Source: Colletes latitarsis (lineage: Eukaryota; Arthropoda; Insecta; Hymenoptera; Colletidae). Taken from it: a DNA stretch of 64,000 nucleotides. This document shows positions 1 to 8,935 of the stretch, piece after piece. The position numbers and the translations under genes are program-made. Below the pieces are notes generated by a model. The model was not told where the DNA came from. It searched no databases and saw nothing but the letters and a program-made list of their open reading frames with translations. The DNA lies in the NCBI RefSeq assembly GCF_051014445.1, contig NW_027488400.1:106932-170931 (forward strand), read 5' to 3'. Numbering within the stretch: the stretch's first letter is position 1; each line of letters opens with the position of its first letter.

Positions 1-30
1 TTAAAGATAAAATATTCTTTTTTTTTTTGA
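1..30 (+). tRNA. trnP: tRNA-Pro (TGG), 3' part cut by the window edge
   Basis: These bases are the 3' half of the proline tRNA whose complete copy is at 35838-35903. They hold the 3' side of the anticodon stem, the T arm and the 3' acceptor strand with its long T run. The anticodon itself lies before the window start. Confidence 0.85.
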
Positions 31-40
31 AAATTAAGAT

Positions 41-103
41 TGTTTTAAATAAATATTATTTTTTTTAATTTACAAAATTAATGTTTTAAATAAACTATAA
101 AAC
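41..103 (-). tRNA. trnT: tRNA-Thr (TGT)
   Basis: Read on the minus strand, this folds as a 63-nt tRNA. The acceptor strands are GTTTTAT and TTAAAAC, and the anticodon stem TTAAT/ATTAA closes a TTTGTAA loop with anticodon TGT. It sits between trnP and nad4L, the ancestral insect neighbourhood, and on the strand opposite both. Confidence 0.85.
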
Positions 104-135
104 TTAATTTAATTTTAAATATTCAAAATAAATAT

Positions 136-444
136 ATAAAATATGATTTTATTGGTGATATATTATTTAATTATCACTTTTTTTATTTAATAATATTTTT
201 AGGAGTAGTATTAATTTTTAAATTTAAAGATTCATTATTAATAATTTTAATTAGAATTGAATTTATAATTATATTAAATATTGTAATAACTATCTATTTA
301 AAAATTATATATTTTGATGAATGATTATTTTTATTCTATATTGTATTTTCTATTTGTGAAAGAGTATTAGGTTTATCTTTAATTATTAATTTAATATATA
401 AATATGGGAATCAAAATATTAGAATAATAAATTTAATATGGTAA
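136..444 (+). CDS. nad4L: NADH dehydrogenase subunit 4L
   Basis: Small membrane subunit of respiratory Complex I, part of the proton-pumping arm in the mitochondrial inner membrane. In code 5 the frame from ATA at 136 gives 102 residues and ends in TAA at 442-444. It is almost wholly hydrophobic, with three predicted membrane segments. The motif CESVLGLSLIINL near the C-terminus matches the conserved nad4L Cys-Glu region. The frame is open back to trnT, so ATT at 112 or 121 or ATA at 160 are other possible starts; 136 fits the usual length of about 95-100 residues best. Its last codons lie in a 41-bp tandem duplication that separates it from nad4. Confidence 0.88.
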
Positions 445-493
445 TAATAATTAAAATATTAAAATAATTAAATTTAATATGGTAATAATAATT
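413..493 (+). repeat. 41-bp tandem duplication across the nad4L/nad4 junction
   Basis: Bases 413-452 and 453-493 are near-identical tandem copies, differing by one substitution and one extra base. Each copy contains ATATGGTAATAATAATT. The first holds the nad4L stop codon and the second the nad4 start codon. In insects these genes normally overlap by the seven bases ATGNTAA. Each copy here still carries ATGGTAA, but the genes now use different copies. An ATG at 438 in the first copy hits a stop after nine codons. Confidence 0.9.
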
Positions 494-1804
494 TTATTTA
501 ATACATTTGCTTTAATTTATATATATAATTTTTATAAATATAAATTTATAATAAGAAATTTAATTAATATAATATTAATTATATTAATTATAAATTATGA
601 TTTATTTATTGAATGAAATAAATATAGATTTAATTTTAGATTAAATAATTATTCTTTTATAATGATTATTTTAAGATTATGAATTTTTAGTATTATTATT
701 ATATCATTAAGATTAAAAATAATTAATTTTAATTTATTTATTAATTTTTTATTAATTTTATTAATTAATTTAATTTTATTTTTTATATCTAATAATGTTT
801 TAATATTTTATTTTTTTTTTGAAGTTAGATTAATTTTAATATTTTTAATAATTATTTATTGAGGAATAGGTGAAATACGAATTTTAGCGAGAATATATTT
901 AATATTTTATACTTTATTTTTTTCTTTACCACTTTTATTATTTTTATTTTTAATAATTTTAAATAAAAATTATATTATATTTAATATAATAGAAATAGAA
1001 TTATTTATTTGTAATAATTATCTATTTATATTTATAATTTTATCTTTTTTAGTTAAAATTCCAATTTTTGGTATACATAATTGATTATTAAAAGCTCATG
1101 TAGAAGCTCCTGTATATTGTTCAATAATTTTAGCTTCTATTATATTAAAATTAGGAACATATGGATTATTACGATTTATTTTAATTTTTTACAATAATTT
1201 AATATTTATTAAAATTTATATTATAATTATTAGTATAACTGGAGGTATTATTTTAAGAATTTTATGTTTACGTCAAATTGATATAAAAATTTTAGTTGCA
1301 TACTCTTCAGTAGTTCATATAAGTATTTTAATTAGTAGATTAATAACTTTAAAAAATTTAAGTTTATATAGATGTTATTTAACAATAATTTCTCATGGTT
1401 TATGTTCATCAGGATTATTTTATATAGTAAATTTATTTTATAAAGAAACAAATAGTCGATTAATAATTATTAATAAAGGTATTATTAATATTACTTCAAA
1501 AATATCATTATTATGATTTTTATTATGTTCTTCTAATATATCTGCTCCTTTATCATTAAATTTAATTAGAGAAATTTTTACTATAATAATTTTATATAAT
1601 TGATGTAATTCATTAATTTTTATATTAATATTAATTAGATTTTTAAGATTTATTTATTCTTTATATTTATTTAGATATATAAATCATGGAAAAATAAATT
1701 TTTATTTAAAAATTAAGAATTTTAAGTTTTTAGAATTTTTAGTAATTATTTTACATTGATTACCTTTAAATTTTATATTTTTAAATTTAGATTTATTTAT
1801 ATAA
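479..1804 (+). CDS. nad4: NADH dehydrogenase subunit 4
   Basis: Core antiporter-like proton-pumping subunit of Complex I in the inner membrane. ATG at 479 opens a 441-residue frame closed by TAA at 1802-1804, close to the insect norm of about 445. Family landmarks include FFFEVSLILMFL (around residue 115-125), a WLLKAHVEAPVYCSMILASI stretch around 1081-1140 with its conserved Lys, His and Glu, and a later SHGLCSSGLFYMVN segment. The protein is hydrophobic throughout. The start lies in the second copy of the junction duplication. It is followed by a TA-rich spacer and trnH. Confidence 0.95.
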
Positions 1805-1915
1805 TTTAATTGTAATAAAAATATTTATTTAAATTTAAATTAATATATATATATATATATTAATATATGTATATATATATATATTAATATATAATATATA
1901 TATAATTAAAAATCA
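1805..1915. other. TA-rich spacer between nad4 and trnH
   Basis: A noncoding spacer of 111 bases with several runs of alternating TA (about 1842-1905). No gene, tRNA fold or conserved block is visible. Adjacent nad4 and trnH usually abut in insects, so this is an expanded microsatellite. Confidence 0.8.
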
Positions 1916-1980
1916 ATTTAAATAGTTTAAATAAAAATATTGAATTGTGGATTCAATGATGTATAAAAATACTTTAAATT
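1916..1980 (+). tRNA. trnH: tRNA-His (GTG)
   Basis: A 65-nt cloverleaf with acceptor ATTTAAA/TTTAAAT and anticodon stem TTGAA/TTCAA closing TTGTGGA (anticodon GTG). It lies between nad4 and nad5, the ancestral place, and directly abuts the nad5 start. Confidence 0.92.
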
Positions 1981-3669
1981 ATATTATTAATAATTATTTA
2001 TAGTTTATTTATATTAATTTTAAGTTTTATATTAATAATTATAGGAATATATTTTTATATATTTAAATTTAATATATATATTGAATGATTAATATTAAAT
2101 TTTAATAGAATAAAAATTGAATTTTTAATTTTTTTAGATTATATAAGATTAATTTTTTTAAGAATTGTAATATTAATTTCTTCTATAGTAATATTATATA
2201 GAATTGAATATATAAAATCAGAAATTTTTATTAAACGATTTATTTATTTAGTAATATTATTTGTAATTTCAATATGTTTAATAATTTTAAGTCCAAATAT
2301 TTTTAGAATTATATTAGGTTGGGATGGTTTAGGATTAATTTCTTATTGTTTAATTATTTTTTATCAAAATTATAATTCATATAATTCAGGATTTTTAACA
2401 ATTTTATGTAATCGAATTGGAGATGTTAGATTATTATTAATAATTTGTATATTTATAAATTTAGGATCTTGAAATGGATTAATTTATAATAATAATTTTT
2501 ATAACAATATATTAAATTTTATATTAATTTTAACAGCTATAACTAAAAGTGCTCAAATACCTTTTTCTTTATGATTACCTGCTGCTATAACAGCCCCTAC
2601 TCCAGTTTCTTCATTAGTTCATTCATCAACATTAGTTACTGCAGGTGTATATTTATTAATTCGATATAATAAATTATTTATAATAAATATAAATATTAAT
2701 ATATATATATTATACATTTCTTTAATAACAACTTTTATAGCAAGATTAATAGCTAATTTTGAATATGATTTAAAAAAAATTATTGCTTTATCAACATTAA
2801 GACAATTAGGTTTAATAATATTAACTTTAAGTATTAATTATTATGAATTAGCATTTTTTCATATAATTATTCATGCTTTATTTAAATCATTAATATTTTT
2901 ATGTGCTGGAGATTTTATTCATTTAATAAATAATAATCAAGATATTCGTAAATATGGTAATATATTAATAATTACACCAATAAAAAGATTAATTATAATT
3001 TTAAGTTTAATTATATTAATAGGATTTCCATTTTTATCTGGATTTTATTCAAAAGATTTAATTATTGAAATATTTATAAATAAAAAATTAAATTATATTT
3101 TTTATTTAATTTTTATTATTTCAATAATATTAACAATTAGGTATAGAATTCGAATAATTTTATGATTAATATTTTTTAATAATAATTTTATTCCTATAAT
3201 TTATTTTAAAGAAAATAAATTAATAATTTTTTGTATAATAATATTATTAATATTATCTTTTTTTTTTAGATATAATATATTTAAATTAATTTATATTAAA
3301 TATTTATTTAATATATATATATTAGATAAAATAATAATTTTAAATTTTTATATTTATGGATTTTGAATTAGTTTATTAATGTATAATTTCAATATATATT
3401 TATTTAAAAATTTAATAAATTTTATTATAACAATATTTTTTTCTATATATATATTTAAATATAGATATAAAAATTTATTTAATATTATATATAAATATGA
3501 AATTTTAATAGAAAAAGGATGATTTGAAAGATCTATAGGTATATATATATTGAAATTAATATATATATTTAATATATTTAATAATAAATATATATTTAAT
3601 AAGTTAGAATTTATTGTTATTATAAATTTTTATATTATTATATTATTATTATTTATTTGAATTTTATAA
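1981..3669 (+). CDS. nad5: NADH dehydrogenase subunit 5
   Basis: Largest antiporter-like subunit of Complex I, a proton-pumping inner-membrane protein. ATA at 1981, the first base after trnH, starts a 562-residue frame ending in TAA at 3667-3669. Conserved family segments include WDGLGLISYCLIIFY (about residue 114), SAQMPFSLWLPAAMTAPTPV with SSLVHSSTLVTAGVYLL (about residue 190-220), and HALFKSLMFLCAGD (about residue 300). TGA codons fall at conserved Trp positions, supporting code 5. Length is within the insect range. Confidence 0.96.
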
Positions 3670-3672
3670 ATT

Positions 3673-3737
3673 ATTTAAATAGCTTAAATATAAAAGTATA
3701 ATATTGAAAATATTAAGATAAATAAATTTTTTAAATA
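3673..3737 (+). tRNA. trnF: tRNA-Phe (GAA)
   Basis: A 65-nt tRNA with acceptor ATTTAAA/TTTAAAT, a D arm starting GCTTA, and an anticodon stem TAATA/TATTA closing TTGAAAA (GAA). It follows nad5 as in the ancestral order. Its last base touches trnS1 on the other strand. Confidence 0.9.
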
Positions 3738-3794
3738 GAAATATTAATGAATAATCATTAATTTTTAAGTTAGAAGCTTAAATTATTATATTTC
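3738..3794 (-). tRNA. trnS1: tRNA-Ser1 (AGN, anticodon TCT), no D arm
   Basis: On the minus strand the acceptor is GAAATAT/ATATTTC and the anticodon stem TTAAG/CTTAA closes CTTCTAA with anticodon TCT. A perfect 6-bp T-arm hairpin (TAATGA/TCATTA) follows. The D arm is replaced by a six-base linker, as usual for animal mitochondrial tRNA-Ser(AGN). Most insects use GCT; TCT is a known variant in Hymenoptera. Confidence 0.85.
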
Positions 3795-3796
3795 AA

Positions 3797-3850
3797 ATTT
3801 ATATAATTTAAACAAAATATTATATTTTCAATATAAAAATAATATAAATT
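3797..3850 (+). tRNA. trnE: tRNA-Glu (TTC), no T arm
   Basis: Only 54 nt. Acceptor ATTTATA/TATAAAT, a D arm ATTTAAACAAAAT resembling insect trnE, and anticodon stem TTATA/TATAA closing TTTTCAA (TTC). Six bases (AAATAA) stand where the variable region and T arm should be. It lies on the plus strand, opposite its ancestral orientation relative to nad3, and has changed places with trnS1. Read on the minus strand the loop would be GAA (Phe), but the D-arm sequence and the existing trnF argue against that. Confidence 0.75.
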
Positions 3851-3883
3851 AATTTTATTTATAAATAATAAAAATTAATAATT

Positions 3884-3953
3884 TTTAATTGGAATATTTA
3901 ATTCAATTAAATTATTAACAATAATTTACCTCTAATTTTTTGGTTTCAATTAA
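3884..3953 (-). tRNA. trnN: tRNA-Asn (GTT)
   Basis: A 70-nt minus-strand tRNA with acceptor TTAATTG/CAATTAA. Its 5' half (TTAATTGAAACCAAAAAATT) is a close match in style to insect trnN, and the anticodon loop contains GTT. It keeps the ancestral strand relative to nad3. Confidence 0.88.
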
Positions 3954-3956
3954 ATT

Positions 3957-4024
3957 TAGATATTAATAATTTATTTATTAAATTTTTAAATGCAATTTAA
4001 ATGTTATTATATTAACTAATATCC
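3957..4024 (-). tRNA. trnA: tRNA-Ala (TGC)
   Basis: A 68-nt minus-strand tRNA. Acceptor GGATATT/AATATCT has one G-T pair, the D arm is AGTTAATATAATAAC-like, and anticodon stem TTTAA/TTAAA closes ATTGCAT (TGC). The plus-strand reading would give GCA (Cys), but the D-arm pattern is that of trnA. Confidence 0.85.
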
Positions 4025-4034
4025 AAATTAAAAA

Positions 4035-4103
4035 TTATATAAAGTAAAAATTTACATTTAATTTCGAATTAAAAATTTGATTATTAAAATTAATCTATAT
4101 AAT
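4035..4103 (+). tRNA. trnR: tRNA-Arg (TCG)
   Basis: A complete 69-nt cloverleaf on the plus strand: acceptor TTATATA/TATATAA, D stem GTAA/TTAC, anticodon stem TTTAA/TTAAA closing TTTCGAA (TCG), and T stem GATTA/TAATC. It is inverted and moved relative to the ancestral A-R-N order; here it lies next to nad3 on the opposite strand. Confidence 0.87.
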
Positions 4104-4106
4104 AAA

Positions 4107-4460
4107 TTAATTTAATCAATTTAAATAACCTAAATATCATTCTATTAATAATCCAATAATTAATATTAATAAAAAATATATAAATATAATTATTGAAATT
4201 AAAGATATAAATTCTTTTATTACAAAAATTAATGGTAAAATTAATATAATTTCAACATCAAAAATTAAAAAAATTAATGAAATTAAAAAAAAATTATTAG
4301 AAAATGGTAATCGTCTATTAGATAAAGGATCAAATCCACACTCAATTGGTAAAATTTTTTCTCGATTTTTTTTATACCTTATTTTAAAATATAAATTTAT
4401 AAATGTTAATAATAAACAAATAAATATAATAATAAATAATATAAATATATAATTAAAAAT
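4107..4460 (-). CDS. nad3: NADH dehydrogenase subunit 3
   Basis: Membrane subunit of Complex I near the quinone site. ATT at 4460, immediately after trnG, opens 117 residues ending in TAA (4107-4109); 117 is the standard insect length. The loop ECGFDP followed by LPFSNNFFLISLIFLIFDVE is the conserved nad3 core and carries the loop Cys. The C-terminus EWYLGYLNWLN is also typical. An ATG frame reaching up to 4577 runs through trnG and is not used. Under the standard code the frame would stop at the TGA at 4137-4139, which is Trp here. Confidence 0.95.
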
Positions 4461-4528
4461 TATATATATTATTATTAATAAATTTTTTAATTGGAAGTTA
4501 ATCGTAATAATTTTTATACTATATATAT
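4461..4528 (-). tRNA. trnG: tRNA-Gly (TCC)
   Basis: A 68-nt minus-strand tRNA between cox3 and nad3, its ancestral place. Acceptor ATATATA/TATATAT, then TA, a D arm beginning GTATAAAA, and an anticodon loop CTTCCAA with TCC. The anticodon stem has four pairs plus a mismatch. Its 3' end abuts the nad3 ATT start. Confidence 0.85.
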
Positions 4529-4542
4529 ATATATTAATTAAT

Positions 4543-5328
4543 TTAATATATTCATCAATAAATAAATATATAAACAAATAATCAAATAATATCTACAAAA
4601 TGTCAATATCAAGATGAAGCTTCAAAATGAAAATGATGAATTTTAGAAAAATGATTAATTGATATACGAAATAAACATGTTATTAAAAATAAAATACCAA
4701 TAATTACATGTGTTCCATGAAATCCTGTTAATAAATAAAAAATAGATCCAAAAATTCTATCATTAATACAAAATTTTGATTCATTATATTCTAAATATTG
4801 TAATAATGAAAAATAAATTCCTAATAAAATTGTACATAATAATCAAAATTTACTATATCTTAATTTATTATTTAATAATAAATTATGACTTAAAGTAATT
4901 ATAAATCCAGATGAAATTAAAATAATTGAATTTAATAATGGAATATCATAAGGATTAAATATTAAAATATTTTTAGGAGGTCATAAATTACCAATTTCAA
5001 TATTAGGTGAAATACATCTATGGAAATAAGTTCAAAATATTGAAATAAAAAAAAATAATTCTGAAATAATAAATAAAATTATTCTAAATTTTATTATTAT
5101 TATTACTTTTAATGTATGAAATCCTTGATAAGTTCTTTCCCGAATAATATCTCGTCATCATTGAAATATTATTATTATTAAAATTAATATATTTAATAAT
5201 ATAAAAAATAATTTATTTAATATAAATCAATTTAATATTCTTATTAATAAATTTATTAAAGATAAAGAAGTTATTAAAGGTCATGGTCTTAATGTAACTA
5301 AATGAAAAGGATGATTTGAATTTATCAT
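4543..5328 (-). CDS. cox3: cytochrome c oxidase subunit III
   Basis: Core subunit of Complex IV in the inner membrane. ATG at 5328 gives 261 residues with a TAA stop at 4543-4545, the typical insect length. The N-terminus MINSNHPFHLVTLSPWPL and the C-terminal segment WYWHFVDIIWLFVYMF are characteristic. Conserved Trp residues are encoded by TGA. It lies 14 bases downstream of atp6 on the minus strand and is followed by trnG. Confidence 0.96.
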
Positions 5329-5342
5329 TTTAATATTTAATT

Positions 5343-6014
5343 TTAATTAGATTCATTAAAATATAATAAACTTAAAATTGAAAATACATATGATTGAATT
5401 ATAGAAACTGAAATTTCTAAAATAAATAATATATTTTGTACAATAATAATTAAAGGTAAAAATAATAATATTAAATTATTTATTGATGATCCTATTAAAG
5501 ATAATAATAAATGACCTGCTAATATATTAGCAGTTAATCGAATAGATAATGTTCATGGACGAATAATATTTCTAATTAATTCAATTAATACTATAAAATT
5601 TATTAAAAATATAGGTGTATTTAATGGAACTAAATGAATTAATATATAATTTAAATTTACACTTCATCCAAATAATATAAATCTTAATCATAAAGTTAAA
5701 GATAAAGATAAATTAATATTTAAATGACTTGTTGGTGTAAAATTATAAGGAAATAATCCTAATAAATTTATAAATAAAATTATTATTATTAAACTAATAA
5801 AAATAATAATATTAGATATATATTTAAATATTACTAATAATTTAAATTCATTAAAAATTAAATTAATTAATAATATAAATATTATTTGATAACGTGATAA
5901 TTTAATTCAATATATTAATGGGATTAATATCAATACTATTATAATTATAATTCAATTTATTGATATATATATATTTGTTGAAGGATCAAAAATAGAAAAT
6001 AAATTTGTTACCAT
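5343..6014 (-). CDS. atp6: ATP synthase F0 subunit 6
   Basis: Subunit a of the mitochondrial ATP synthase, which lines the proton path beside the c-ring. ATG at 6014 opens 223 residues to TAA at 5343-5345. The N-terminus VTNLFSIFDPSTN is typical, and the segment IRLTANMLAGHLLLSL carries the essential Arg of the proton channel. The C-terminus IQSYVFSILSLLYFNE is also conserved. The ATG lies inside ATGGTAA, whose TAA ends atp8, so the genes overlap by seven bases. An in-frame stop directly precedes this ATG, fixing the start. Confidence 0.96.
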
Positions 6015-6166
6015 TTATATATATAAATAAATAAATGTTTCTTATAAAATTTAATTTTTATAATTTTATTATAATTTATAAAATAAATTATAATTAAAAT
6101 AATAAAAATTATAATTAATCTATAAATATACAAATTTAATCAATTTATTGGTATTATTTGTGGAAT
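6008..6166 (-). CDS. atp8: ATP synthase F0 subunit 8
   Basis: Short accessory subunit of the ATP synthase membrane sector. ATT at 6166 starts a 52-residue frame, IPQMMPMNWLNLYIYSLIMI onward, ending in TAA at 6008-6010. The IPQMMP-NW start, one membrane helix and a basic C-terminal tail (KIKFYKKH) are the family pattern. It overlaps atp6 by seven bases (ATGGTAA), and the two are presumably translated from one transcript. Confidence 0.93.
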
Positions 6167-6176
6167 GAAAAAATTT

Positions 6177-6247
6177 TCATTAGAAGTAATTGTTAAATAC
6201 TATTATTTGGTTTAAGAGACCAATTCTTACATTTCAGACACCTAATG
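6177..6247 (-). tRNA. trnK: tRNA-Lys (CTT)
   Basis: A 71-nt minus-strand tRNA: acceptor CATTAGG/TCTAATG, anticodon stem TTGGT/ACCAA closing CTCTTAA (CTT). It lies between trnD and atp8. The ancestral insect order is cox2-trnK-trnD-atp8; here the two tRNAs are swapped. Confidence 0.93.
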
Positions 6248-6320
6248 AAAAAAATATTGATTATATATTATTCAATAACTTTAAAATGACATTTTAATAT
6301 TATTATTTAACTAATTTTTT
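6248..6320 (-). tRNA. trnD: tRNA-Asp (GTC)
   Basis: A 73-nt minus-strand tRNA with acceptor AAAAAAT/ATTTTTT, D arm starting GTTAAATAA, and anticodon stem TTAAA/TTTAA closing ATGTCAT (GTC). It directly follows cox2 on the coding strand, in the swapped D-K order. Confidence 0.9.
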
Positions 6321-6334
6321 ATAATAATATATAA

Positions 6335-7018
6335 TTAATTATTTATATTAATTCAATTCATAAAATTTGAACAATTAGTTCTTTCTAATACAATTGGTAT
6401 AAATCTATGATTAGCTCCACAAATTTCTGAACATTGTCCAAAAAATAAACCTGATCGTATTGAAATTAAAGTTATTTGATTAATACGTCCTGGAATTGAA
6501 TCTATTTTTATTCCTAATGATGGAATTGTTCAAGAATGAATAACATCTAATGATGTAGTTAATAAACGAATAGGAATATTATAAGGGATAATTAATCGAT
6601 TATCAACATCTAATAAACGAAATAAATCTAATTTATCTAAATCTTTAATTATATAAGAATCAAAATTAAAATTTTTAAATTCAGGATATTCATAACTTCA
6701 ATATCATTGATGTCCAATAGCTTTAATTGTAAAAAAAATAGGATTCCATATTTCATCAATAAAATATAATGTTTTTAATGAAGGAAAAGCAATAATTATT
6801 AAAATTAATATAGGTAAAATTGTTCATACAATTTCAATTAAATGATGCTTTAACAAATATCGATTTATAAATTCATTAGTTATAATATCTAATATAATTA
6901 ATAATGTAAATGTAATAATTATAATTATTATAATTATAGTAATATTATAAAATAAATTTAAATTATTAGAAAATGGTGAACTTGGATCTTGAAAAGAAAA
7001 TATTTTTCAATGTGAAAT
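6335..7018 (-). CDS. cox2: cytochrome c oxidase subunit II
   Basis: Complex IV subunit that takes electrons from cytochrome c at its binuclear CuA centre, facing the intermembrane space. ATT at 7018, directly after trnL2, opens 227 residues ending in TAA (6335-6337). The aromatic motif GHQWYWSYEY and the CuA ligand motif CSEICGANHSFM are intact, including both Cys, the Glu and the His. Two membrane helices occur in the first third. The frame stays open upstream into trnL2, so an ATG at 7063 is rejected because it lies in the tRNA. Confidence 0.96.
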
Positions 7019-7085
7019 TATTAATAAAAAATTATAATTTTTATTTAAGAATCTTAAGTTCATTGCACTTATCTGCCATATTAAT
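7019..7085 (-). tRNA. trnL2: tRNA-Leu2 (UUR, anticodon TAA)
   Basis: A 67-nt minus-strand tRNA between cox1 and cox2, its usual insect position. Acceptor ATTAATA/TATTAAT; the conserved TGGCAGATAAGTGCAATG block is the classic trnL2 5' half, and the anticodon loop CTTAAGA contains TAA. The anticodon stem has one T-T mismatch. Confidence 0.9.
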
Positions 7086-7145
7086 TATTAATAAATATTT
7101 TTAATTTTTTTTATAATTATAAAATTATTTATAATATATAAAATT

Positions 7146-8717
7146 TTATTTATTCTTTTTATTATATATAATTTTAATAATAAAAGGTAATTCATTAAAT
7201 GAATGATCTAAAGGAGGATAATTTTGTAATCATTCTAAAGAACATTGATAAAATTTAAAAATAATTAATCGTTTAGCAATTAATCTTTCTATAATAATAT
7301 AAATTAATAAAATTAATCTATTTAATGAAATTAAAGATCCTAAAGAAGATAATAAATTTCAACAATAATATGAATCAGGATAATCAGAATATCGTCGAGG
7401 TATTCCTATTAATCCTAAAAAATGTTGAGGAAAAAAAGTTAAATTTACTCCAATAAATATTAATAAAAATTGAATAATTAATCATTTTTTATTTAAAATT
7501 AAACCAGTAAAAATTGGATATCAATAAATAAATCTTGCAATAATAGAAAATACTGCTCCTATAGATAATACATAATGAAAATGTGCTACTACATAATATG
7601 TATCATGTAAAATAATATCAATAGATGAATTAGATAATATAATTCCAGTTAATCCTCCTATCGTAAATAAAAAAATAAATCCTATTGATCATAAAATAGA
7701 AGGATTAATAATTAATTTAGATCCATAATATGTTGCTATTCATCTAAAAACTTTAATTCCAGTAGGAATAGCAATAATTATAGTTGCTGAAGTAAAATAA
7801 GCTCGTGTATCAACATCTAATCCAACTGTAAATATATGATGAGCTCATACAATAAATCCTAAAAATCCAATCCCTAATATTGCATAAATTATTCCAATAT
7901 TACCAAATGTTTCCTTTTTACCACTTTCATTAAAAATAATATGTGAAATTAATCCAAATCCAGGTAAAATTAAAATATAAACTTCAGGATGACCAAAAAA
8001 TCAAAATAAATGTTGATAAAGTACAGGATCTCCTCCACCTGAAGGGTCAAAAAATGAAGTATTTAAATTACGATCAGTTAATAATATTGTAATTGCACCA
8101 GCTAATACAGGTAAAGATAATAATAATAAAATTGTTGTAATAAAAACAGATCATGAAAATAAAGATAATTGATCATAATTTAAATTATAATTTTTTATTA
8201 TTAAAATTGTTACAATAAAATTTATTGATCCTATAATAGATGAAATACCTGCAATATGTAAAGAAAAAATAGTTAAATCAACAGATAAAGAAGAATGATA
8301 TATTAATGAAGATAATGGAGGATAAATAGTTCATCCTGTTCCTCTTCCTCTATATAAAATACTACTTATTAATAATAAAATTAATGAAGGGGGTAATAAT
8401 CAAAATCTTATATTATTTATTCGTGGAAATGCTATATCTGGTGCACCAATTATTAATGGAATTAATCAATTTCCAAATCCCCCAATTAAAAAAGGTATAA
8501 CTATAAAAAAAATTATAATAAAAGCATGAGAAGTAACAATAGAATTATAAATTTGATCATTATTAATTCATATACCTGGTGAACTTAATTCCATACGAAT
8601 AATTATTCTTAATGAAGAACCAATTATTCCAGTTCATATAGCAAAAATAAAATATAGTATCCCAATATTCTTATGATTTGTTGAATAAAATCATTTAAAA
8701 ATATAATAAATATTTAT
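7146..8717 (-). CDS. cox1: cytochrome c oxidase subunit I
   Basis: Catalytic subunit of Complex IV, holding haem a and the haem a3-CuB oxygen-reduction site. ATA at 8717, directly after trnW, opens 523 residues to TAA at 7146-7148. Conserved segments are WFYSTNHKNIG (N-terminus), GHPEVYILILPGFG with the CuB His and cross-linked Tyr, AHHIFTV, and YYVVAHFHYV with the haem His residues. The ends are slightly long compared with the usual 511-513 residues: about nine extra residues (KIMYNKKNK region) at the C-terminus and a few at the N-terminus. ATT at 8702 is an alternative start closer to the family norm. Confidence 0.96.
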
Positions 8718-8783
8718 TAAAATTTACAATTATATTATATTTTTAAATTTGAAATTTAATAGTTTATTTTAACTTAAAATTTT
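8718..8783 (-). tRNA. trnW: tRNA-Trp (TCA), displaced next to cox1
   Basis: A 66-nt minus-strand tRNA: acceptor AAAATTT/AAATTTT, D stem AGTT/AACT, anticodon stem TTAAA/TTTAA closing TTTCAAA (TCA). This anticodon reads TGA as Trp, as the CDS need. The ancestral place is between trnC and nad2; here it lies between trnY and cox1. A 40-base stretch (8737-8776) matches trnC (8943-8982) in inverted orientation with a single difference, in the anticodon. Confidence 0.88.
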
Positions 8784-8843
8784 ATATTTATATTTAATAT
8801 TAAAATTAAATTATAATAATTCATAAAATTAATAAATTTAAAT
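8784..8843. other. AT-rich intergenic spacer between trnW and trnY
   Basis: Sixty bases of nearly pure A and T between divergently oriented trnW and trnY. No fold with a usable anticodon is visible. It could be residue from the movement of trnW. Confidence 0.6.
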
Positions 8844-8910
8844 AATATTGTGTCTGAAAAAGAAGTAAATTGTAAATTTATTTATAAAGATAAAAATTCT
8901 TTCTATATTA
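8844..8910 (+). tRNA. trnY: tRNA-Tyr (GTA)
   Basis: A 67-nt plus-strand tRNA: acceptor AATATTG/CTATATT with one mismatch, then TG and a D arm like insect trnY, and a TAAA/TTTA-based anticodon stem closing TTGTAAA (GTA). Strand and proximity to cox1 are ancestral. Confidence 0.85.
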
Positions 8911-8935
8911 AAAATTATTATTTATTTTTAATTAA

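Noticed and set aside
438..467. Alternative nad4 start at ATG 438 in the first duplication copy
   Set aside because: Its frame reaches a stop after nine codons and is not in frame with nad4.
3797..3850. A second tRNA-Phe on the minus strand (loop with GAA)
   Set aside because: The plus-strand D arm is that of trnE, and trnF is already present at 3673-3737.
3957..4024. tRNA-Cys on the plus strand (loop with GCA)
   Set aside because: The D-arm and stem pattern fit trnA on the minus strand, and a better trnC lies at 8936-8990.
4137..4577. An open frame starting with ATG at 4577 that includes nad3
   Set aside because: The first 39 codons run through trnG and past its 5' side. nad3 starts at ATT 4460 and ends at 4107; 4137-4139 is a TGA Trp codon.
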